Assembly (NCBI GenBank): GCA_016710635.1
Contig: JADJVL010000031.1
Coordinates: 1-11,976 of the forward strand
Length of the DNA stretch: 11,976 nucleotides
Direction of reading: 5' to 3'
DNA from: Holophagaceae bacterium
GTDB lineage: Bacteria > Acidobacteriota > Holophagae > Holophagales > Holophagaceae
Shown: piece after piece, positions 6,990 through 11,976 of the stretch
How the letters are laid out: each line of letters opens with the position of its first letter
How positions within the stretch are numbered: the first letter of the stretch is position 1
The notes under the pieces: generated by a model
Seen by the model: only the letters and a program-made list of their open reading frames with translations
Databases searched by the model: none
Told to the model about the DNA's origin: nothing
Position numbers and translations under genes: made by a program

Positions 6990-7044
6990 GCCGTGGAACA
7001 GGGCGGGTCCGGATGTTAGGATTCCAAGGTTCCCGCGAGTGGAA

Positions 7045-7050
7045 AAGGAG
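7045..7050 (+). promoter_or_regulatory. Strong ribosome binding site of the ferredoxin gene
   Basis: AAGGAG lies 7 nt before the ATG at 7058, near-ideal spacing, and fixes the start of this small gene. Confidence 0.8.
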
Positions 7051-7057
7051 ACGACGC

Positions 7058-7312
7058 ATGGCGATCACCAAGGTCTGGATCGAAGAAGGCTGCATCGTGT
7101 GCAACGCCTGCGAGGCCGAGTGCCCTGACGTGTTCCACGTGACGACACGAGCTGCAATATCAACGGCAGCGTCCGCAAGGACGGCGTGGACAGCGAGAAC
7201 CGCGACGAGATGAGCGGAGCTCAACGACGACATCCAGTCCTCCCTGGCCGACAGCATCATCGCCGCCGCCGCCGGCTGCCCCGTGGAAGTGATCAAGTAC
7301 GACCAGGCCTGA
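7058..7312 (+). CDS. Small 4Fe-4S ferredoxin
   Basis: Small ferredoxins carry electrons in the cytoplasm. The protein starts MAITKVWIEEGCIVCNACEA and continues ECPDVFHV, giving C-x2-C-x2-C-x3-C-P. A distal AAAGCPVEVIKYDQA ends the protein. Single-cluster ferredoxins use the first three cysteines plus a distal one. Here the fourth cysteine of the first motif is also kept, so the cluster type is not certain. Two compensating indels change the frame in the middle: one base lost near 7140 and one gained near 7216. Read through, the middle gives TSCNINGSVRKDGVDSENRD, DEMSELNDDIQ and SLADSIIAAAA. The corrected length is 84 residues. It is divergent from thiL across a 68-bp gap and has its own terminator. 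The redox partner is unknown. Confidence 0.92.
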
Positions 7313-7334
7313 GCCTTCAGCCATCGGATCGCAG

Positions 7335-7358
7335 ACCGGCGCCCCGCGGGGCGCCGGT
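7335..7358 (+). terminator. Hairpin terminator after the ferredoxin gene
   Basis: An 11-bp perfect stem, ACCGGCGCCCC with GGGGCGCCGGT (7335-7345 with 7348-7358), is followed by TCATGTTTT. It starts 22 bp after the ferredoxin stop. The stem is strong and the short U-run begins a few bases away, so termination is likely but not textbook. Confidence 0.75.
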
Positions 7359-7436
7359 TCATGTTTTACGGACGTTCCCGCTGGAGGCCTCCGCCCCCTT
7401 CGGGCAAAATGGAAGATTCATCCGATCGGAACCCCC

Positions 7437-7884
7437 ATGCTCGACCGAATCCAAGCCGACCTGAAGGCGTCCATGCTGGCCAAGGACGCCCTGCGGACCC
7501 AGACCCTTCGCATGGCACTTTCGGCCTACCGCAATGAGGCCGTGGCCAAGGGCCTCGGGCCCCAGGGGGCGCTGAGCGAGGCCGATGCGGTGCAGGTCAT
7601 CAAGCGCCTGGTGAAGAGCCGGGAGGACAGCGTCGAGCAGTTCGCCAAGGCCGGGCACCTGGACCGGGCGGCGGCGGAGCAGGCGGAGATCGCCCTGCTC
7701 AAGCCTACCTGCCCGCCATGCTGGAGGAGTCCAGCTCGAGAACGCCGTCCGGGAAGCCATCGCGGCGAGCGGCGCCACCGTGAAGAAGGACATGGGCCTC
7801 GTGATGAAGGCCCTCCAGGTCGCCCACGGCCAGTCCTTCGACGGCAAGGCCGCCTCCGCCCTGGTGCAGAGCCTTCTGAATTGA
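7437..7884 (+). CDS. yqeY: YqeY/GatB-domain protein
   Basis: This is a small helical protein related to the tail domain of GatB, the amidotransferase subunit that helps make Gln-tRNA(Gln) and Asn-tRNA(Asn). The role of the free-standing form is not settled. The start MLDRIQADLKASMLAKDALR leads to TLRMALSAYRNEAVAKG, LSEADAVQVIKRLVKSREDS, VEQFAKAGHLDRA and AEQAEIALL. One lost G near 7702 and one lost C near 7730 hide KAYLPAMLEESQLENAVREA, which continues IAASGATVKKDMGLVMKALQ and ends SALVQSLLN at TGA 7882-7884. About 150 residues is the normal family size. The region before ATG lacks a strong Shine-Dalgarno sequence. The gene precedes proS by 76 bp in the same direction, which would suit a translation-linked role. 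Confidence 0.93.
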
Positions 7885-7960
7885 CCCGTCCCCTTTCTGA
7901 ACTGATCTGAACGCCACCCCGGAGCCGCGCCAGCGCCTTCCGGCGGATTAAGGAACCCCC

Positions 7961-9740
7961 ATGAAGCAATCCAAGCTCCTCCTCCAGACCCTCCGCGAAA
8001 CCCCCAAGGACGCCGACGTCGTCAGCCAACAGCTGATGATGCGCGCCGGCATGATCCAGAAGCAGGCGGCGGGCATCTATAGCTACTTCCCCCTGGCCCT
8101 GCGCAGCATCCGCAAGTTCGAGCAGATCGTCCGCGAGGAGCTCGAGAAGGACGGCTGCCAGGAGATCCTCATGCCCGCCGTGCAGCCTGCCGAGCTCTGG
8201 GAGGAGAGCGGCCGCTGGAAGTTCTACCGGCAAGGAGTCGCTGCGCTTCCGGGACCGCAAGGACGCCTGGTTCTGCTCTCGGTCCCACACCTGAGGAAGT
8301 GGTCACCGACATGGTCCGGCGCACCGTGCGCAGCGGCAAGCAGCTGCCCGCGAACGTCTTCCAGATCCAGTCCGGGTTCCGTGACGAGATCCGCCCCGCT
8401 TCGGCCTGATGCGGGGCCGCAGTGAGTTCATCGCGAAGGACGGCTACTCCTTCCACGCCAGCGACGCCGACTGCGACCGGGAGTACTGGGCCATGTTCGA
8501 GGCCTACAAGCGCATCTTCGCGCGCGCGGGGGTCAAGTTCCGCCCGTGGAGGCCGACAGCGGCGCCATCGGCGGCAGCTTCACCCACGAGTTCCACGTGC
8601 TGGCGGGCTCTGGGGAAGACGCCATCCTCAGCTGCGACGCCTGCGACTACACCTCCAACATCGAGAAGACCGAGGCGCCGAAGCTGGCCCCGGGCGACCA
8701 TGGCGCGGCCTTCGCGCTCAAGCGCGACCACTTCGCCACCCCGGGCATCGTGAGCCAGGAACCCCAGGCCGCCGCCATGAAGGACCCCGAGCACCCGGGC
8801 GGCATGCCCATCGCCCAGACCAGCAAGTTCTTCCTCTACCACGCGACGATGGCGGATCAGACCCAGAAGCTGGTCGGCGCCGTGGTGCGGGGCGACCACG
8901 ACGTGAACCCGGTGAAGGTGAAGAACTTCGTGGGCGCCACGGACATGGAGCTCTTCCCCATCGAGGAGGCCGAGGCCTTCACCGGCGAGGAAGTCGGGCT
9001 TCATGGGGCCGATCGGCCTCAAGGACGTCCAGATCATCGTGGATCAGAGTCTCGAAGGCGGCGTGAACTACACGTGCGGCGCCAACAAGACCGACTTCCA
9101 CCACTTCGGCCTGATCCGCTCGGGACCCGCCCGGCGCGGTCTTCGCCGACATCCGCATCGCCGCTGAGGCGACACCTGCACCCGCTGCGGCAAGGGCCAC
9201 TACCAGGCCTTCCGCGGCATCGAAGTGGGCCAGGTCTTCAAGCTCGGAATCGGATTCCCAGTCCATGGGCTGCACCTTCCTCGACGAGCAGGCAAGGAAC
9301 TGCCCATGATCATGGGCCGCTACGGCATCGGCGTGACCCGCACGGTGGCCGCCATCGAGCAGAATTACGACGCCGACGGCATCGTCTGGCCCTGGCCCAT
9401 CGCGCCCTTCCAGGTGCACCTGCTGAACCTGGATCCCGGGGGCGAGGAAGTCTCGAAGGTGGCCTTCCAGCTCGAAGCCGAGCTGGAGCAGGCGGGCTTC
9501 GAGGTGCTCCATGACGAGCGCGAGGGCCTGAGCCCCGGTGCCAAGTTCCAAGGACTTGACTCTGACTGGCCCCCCCTGCGCCTCATGAACGGGCCCAAGG
9601 GCCTGAAGGACGGCGTGGTGGAACTCCGCGACCGCCGCACCAAGGAGCTCGTAAAGCTGCGCCCCGAAGAAGTTGTGGCTTCCGTCCAGGCCGCCAAGGC
9701 GCGCATCATGGCTTCGCTGGCCGAGGCCGGAGGGCGTTGA
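7961..9740 (+). CDS. proS: Prolyl-tRNA synthetase, bacterial type with editing domain, frameshifted
   Basis: ProRS charges tRNA(Pro) with proline. ATG 7961 follows AAGGA. The class II core shows motif 1 (YSYFPLALRSIRKFEQIV), motif 2 (FRDEIRPRFGLMRGREFI, about 8380-8430), GGSFTHEFHVLAGSGED (about 8570) and motif 3 GRYGIGVTRT (about 9315). A YbaK-type insertion (about 8690-9110) carries FFLYHATMADQ, LVGAVVRGDHDVNPVKVKNF and GGVNYTCGANKTDFHHFG, so mischarged alanine is probably hydrolysed. Cysteine pairs CDAC (about 8635) and CTRC (9177-9188) are family features. The C-terminal anticodon-binding domain reads GPKGLKDGVVELRDRRTKEL to TGA 9738-9740. About 593 codons fits the type. Frame changes lie near 8229, 8285, 8400, 8549, 8995, 9125, 9250 and 9550; the last 60 codons are clean. 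Confidence 0.98.
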
Positions 9741-10235
9741 TGACCGAGGAAGTCCAGGGGCACTTGATGGGCGGCGCCAGCGCGCATTGGTGACCACGTT
9801 CCCTATCGAGGGTGCTGGTCCACGGCAAGGAGAACCCCATACCCTGCTGAATGTGCCCTGCCAGCATGCCCCCACCGGGGATCTTCATGCCGCCGAGGCC
9901 CCCGGGCCCCGGGCTACTTTCCGCCGGGGTCATGGGCCCTGTTGGGCCGCCCCGGCTGTCCCCCTTCCCGCTTCCACGACCCCAGCAAGCTCCCCCCGTC
10001 TTCGACGAGCGCACCTCCCGCCTGCCCAATCCCTGGCTGCTGCGGGTGGAGAGCCCTGGAGAACCAGCAGCGCCTCTACCTGACCTTCAACCTCCCCTCA
10101 AGACCAAGTCCACCGACGGGCCCCTGGAAGCCCCATGGGCGCGCCCTGGATGAGCGAGCTGGACCTGGCCACCCAGGACATTCCGCCGTCCGCAAGCTCT
10201 GGGAAGCCGGGCTCAAGGCGGTGCGGGAGTCCTGA
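9740..10235 (+). CDS. Unidentified protein downstream of proS, badly frameshifted
   Basis: An ATG at 9740-9742 overlaps the proS stop (TGATG) and begins MTEEVQGHLMGGASA. The second half looks coding in alternating frames: SRFHDPSKLPP, PVFDERTSRLPNPWLLRVE, ENQQRLYLTFNLP, LKTKSTDGPLEAP, GAPWMSELDLATQDIPP and VRKLWEAGLKAVRES, ending at TGA 10233-10235. The early part (about 9780-9950) is too damaged to read. A hydrophobic LVTTFPI segment could be the remnant of a signal peptide. The corrected length would be about 130-165 residues. I recognise no family. The overlap with proS suggests the same transcript, but a separate start further in is possible. Confidence 0.5.
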
Positions 10236-10280
10236 GGGGACCGAGACTTCGGGCGTGATGCCGTTGAGATGGTCGTGGAT

Positions 10281-10591
10281 GTTGACCTGGTTTGACCTTG
10301 ACCTCGCCGTTGACCTTGAAAGGCACCTTGCCCGAGCTGGCCGTGTTTCGCGCCCTTGGCGAAACACGATCAACTCGGGTGCGGCTAAGCGGAGCGCGGC
10401 AGGCCATGAGCCGGAGGATGACCGGGGGAGGAAGGGGCGGCGGGGTCGGGGAAGTGCTGGCTGGTGTTGAAGACCGATCCCGACCCACCGCCTCCCTCGG
10501 CACCGGATGGACATCCCGGCGGGACCTGGCGCGCTATCGCTTGCCTGCACCCTTCAAGGTCAACGGCGAAGGTCAACCTGCCAGGTCAAGG
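10281..10591 (+). repeat. Composite intergenic element, copy B (array, hairpin core, inverted array)
   Basis: This lies between the convergent unidentified gene and ndk. The left array has GTTGACC-type units at 10281, 10291, 10297 and 10309. The right array has GTCAACG, GTCAACC and GTCAAGG at 10559, 10572 and 10585, the reverse complement of the left type. The core 10318-10403 matches element A read on the opposite strand: GAAAGGCACC, then GCCCTTGGCGAA, then GGGTGCGGCTAAGCG and CGCGGCAGG. Near the right end, 10535-10554 matches A at 4391-4410 in 18 of 20 bases, this time on the same strand. B therefore holds a second, inverted partial copy of the core edge. The remaining gap, 10592-10709, shows nothing I recognise. 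Confidence 0.75.
10331..10379 (+). ncRNA. Stem-loop in element B
   Basis: A perfect 10-bp stem, CGTGTTTCGC with GCGAAACACG (10342-10351 with 10359-10368), closes the loop GCCCTTG. It extends outward to CCCGAG with CTCGGG (10331-10336 with 10374-10379) through a segment with one G-U pair and two mismatches. Loop and position match the hairpin in element A. In the stem a G-C pair in A is replaced by T-A in B, and two G-U pairs in A become G-C and C-G, all keeping the pairing. Taken as plus-strand RNA it begins about 95 nt after the stop of the gene downstream of proS. Confidence 0.6.
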
Positions 10592-10709
10592 GTGGCCTTC
10601 GGCCTCGTTCTGTCTCTCTCCTCTCGTCCAGAAACTCACGGCGCGCCCAGTCGGGCGTCGCAGAACGATCAGGATGGGATCAGGCCCAGGACTGGGTGGG
10701 TTGACCGGC

Positions 10710-11127
10710 CTAGACCAGCTCGAACGCGCTGAAGGAAGTACTGACCTCGAAGGCGGCTGCGGGGGCGTCGCCTTCCCGTGGGTGGCGTTGCGGCCGATGT
10801 TGGTGCCGTACTGCTTGCAGGGTGCCTTCGGCGGCGTTGGCCGGGTTGGTGGCGCCTTACAGGAGGTCGCGCCACTTGGCGATGGCGCTCCTTCGCCTTC
10901 GAGGCACATCATCACACGGGGCCCTCCGTCACGAAGTCCTCCAGCTCCTGGTAGAGCCCTTGGCCACGTGTTCGTGGTAGAAGCCCCTTGCAGAGGTCGC
11001 CCGGAAAGCCGGACCCGCTTCAGGCCGCGGATGCTGAGCCCGCTCTTCTCGATGGCGGCGATGATGCCTTCGGCATGGCCGGCGCCTGCGTCGGGCCTGG
11101 TGATGGCGAAGGGCGTTCGAGGGCCAT
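10710..11127 (-). CDS. ndk: Nucleoside diphosphate kinase, multiply frameshifted
   Basis: NDK moves the terminal phosphate between nucleoside triphosphates and diphosphates through a phosphohistidine. ATG 11127-11125 has GGAG a few bases upstream. The minus strand reads MALER, then in shifted frames RPDA (the KPDA site), IIAAIEKSGLSIRGLKRVRL, GFYHEHVAKG, LYQELEDFVTEGPV, MMCLEGE, AIAKWRDLL, ATNPANAAEGTL, QYGTNIGRNATHG and a FSAFELV end at TAG 10712-10710. The NATHG histidine (10780-10778) is the phosphorylated residue. The usual SDAPE after it is disrupted by an indel. About 139 codons fits NDK (usually 137-145). At least eight frame changes are needed, among the worst of the window. Confidence 0.93.
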
Positions 11128-11286
11128 GGATGCTCCGTTTTCCAATGTTCCAGTCTGAAGGCAGGGCTAGGCCAAAGAAGCGGGGGGAAACTTGGCAAAG
11201 GGCGGGGGAGCCCGGCTTTCATTGCTGGGAAACCAGGGGTTTTGCCGGATACACTCAGAGGTTTACGGCCGTACGTAGGAATCCCC

Positions 11287-11976
11287 ATGCTCAGATAGGT
11301 CCTGAAGAAGATCATCGGCTCCAAGAACATGGAGCAAGCGCCTGCGGGGGAAGGTCCAGCATCAACGCCCTGGAGGCTGACAGCTCACGCCTCCAGCGAC
11401 GACGCGCTGAAGGCCAAGACCCCCTACCTGAAGGAGGCTGGCGGCGGGCGCCACCCTCGATGACATCCTGCCGGGAAGCCTTCCAGCCGTGGCCAGGAAG
11501 CCTCCGGCGCGTCCCGGAAGATGCGCCACTTCGACGTCAGCTCATCGGCGGCATGGTGCTCCACGAGGGTAAGGTCGCTGAAGCGCAACGCAGGGCCAGA
11601 CCTCACGGACACTCCTGCCCCTCTACCCTCCGCGCCCTCGCCGGCCAGGGCGCGACCCTCGTCACGGTGAACGACCACCTGGCCCGGCGACGCCGAGGAT
11701 GGTCGCGCCTCTACCACTGGCTGGGCCTCAGCGTGGGCAGATCACCACGGCCTCAAGGGCGACGACCAGCCGGGCGGCCACGCCTGTGACATCACCTACG
11801 CCACTCAACAACGAGCTGGGCTGACTACCTCCGCGACAACCCAGAAGTGGGACCTGGCGGAGTTCACCGCGCCGCGGCTTCAAGTACGCCATCGTCGACG
11901 AGGTGGAATCCATCCTCATCGACGAGGCCCGCACGCCGCTGATCATCGCGGGCTCCAGCGAGGAGGACACCTCCAA
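11287..11976 (+). CDS. secA: Preprotein translocase ATPase SecA, N-terminal part, frameshifted
   Basis: SecA is the motor ATPase that pushes unfolded proteins through SecYEG. ATG 11287 follows AGGA. It reads MLR, an in-frame TAG (11296-11298), then VLKKIIGSKN. INALEAD, DDALKAKTPYLKE, ATLDDILPEAF, MRHFDVQ, LIGGMVLHEGKVAE, LRALAGQGATLVTVNDHLAR and LYHWLGLSVG follow in changing frames. Then come DITYAT, NNELG, DYLRDN, and EVESILIDEARTPLIIAGSS before the window end. The Walker A segment expected after KVAE (MRTGEGKT, about 11578-11612) is scrambled and about 6 bases short. The usual DEVDSI reads DEVESI (GAA at 11906-11908). The gene continues beyond the window; full-length SecA is about 850-950 residues. 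It is divergent from ndk across 159 bp. Confidence 0.95.

Noticed and set aside
7335..7358. Palindrome as an operator for yqeY
   Set aside because: The 11-bp stem with a short loop just after the ferredoxin stop and a following T-run is better explained as a terminator.
4173..10591. The inverted element pair as ends of a transposon carrying 4.5-10.2 kb
   Set aside because: The block holds ordinary core genes, no transposase, and no target duplication that I can see.

Overview
This is a GC-rich bacterial window that carries mostly housekeeping genes. Nearly every gene is interrupted by small insertions and deletions, so each protein has to be read across two or three frames. The damage hits genes a cell cannot lose (proS, secA, truA, thiL, ndk). 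The simplest explanation is an unpolished, error-prone assembly, not pseudogenisation. The protein flavour and gene set suggest Acidobacteriota, perhaps a Holophaga/Geothrix-like organism. That placement is a judgement from memory of family sequences, not a search result.

Layout: positions 1-1500 hold two minus-strand genes. One is a badly broken ThiD-like kinase (117-934), possibly followed by the start of another gene running off the left edge. The other is an HU-type DNA-binding protein (1183-1475) with a clear intrinsic terminator. Going the other way are truA (tRNA pseudouridine synthase) and a membrane histidine kinase (1854-4144). A minus-strand operon reads thiL, a DUF2062 membrane protein, ybaB and recR (6989 down to 4567), with ATGA-type overlap or very short spacing. 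On the plus strand follow a small ferredoxin, a YqeY/GatB-like protein, proS and an unrecognised short gene (7058-10235). Finally ndk (minus) and secA (plus, cut by the window end) diverge from about 11130-11286.

The most interesting part is not a protein. Two related intergenic elements (4173-4529 and 10281-10591) lie in opposite orientation, each just downstream of an operon and in a gap between convergent genes. Each has GTTGACC-type units at one end, many of them 12 bp apart, and complementary GGTCAAC-type units at the other. Between them is a long hairpin whose loop is conserved and whose stem differs by compensatory changes. In the first copy the 25-bp stem has no mismatch only when read as minus-strand RNA (G-U pairs replace what are A-C mismatches on the plus strand). 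This points to a structured RNA or RNA-like repeat family downstream of operons.

The genes cover core functions: translation (proS, truA, possibly yqeY), DNA repair and nucleoid structure (recR, ybaB, HU), thiamine cofactor synthesis (thiL, thiD-like), protein export (secA), nucleotide balance (ndk) and signalling (histidine kinase). Apart from the two elements I see no mobile elements, no CRISPR array and no tRNA or rRNA gene.
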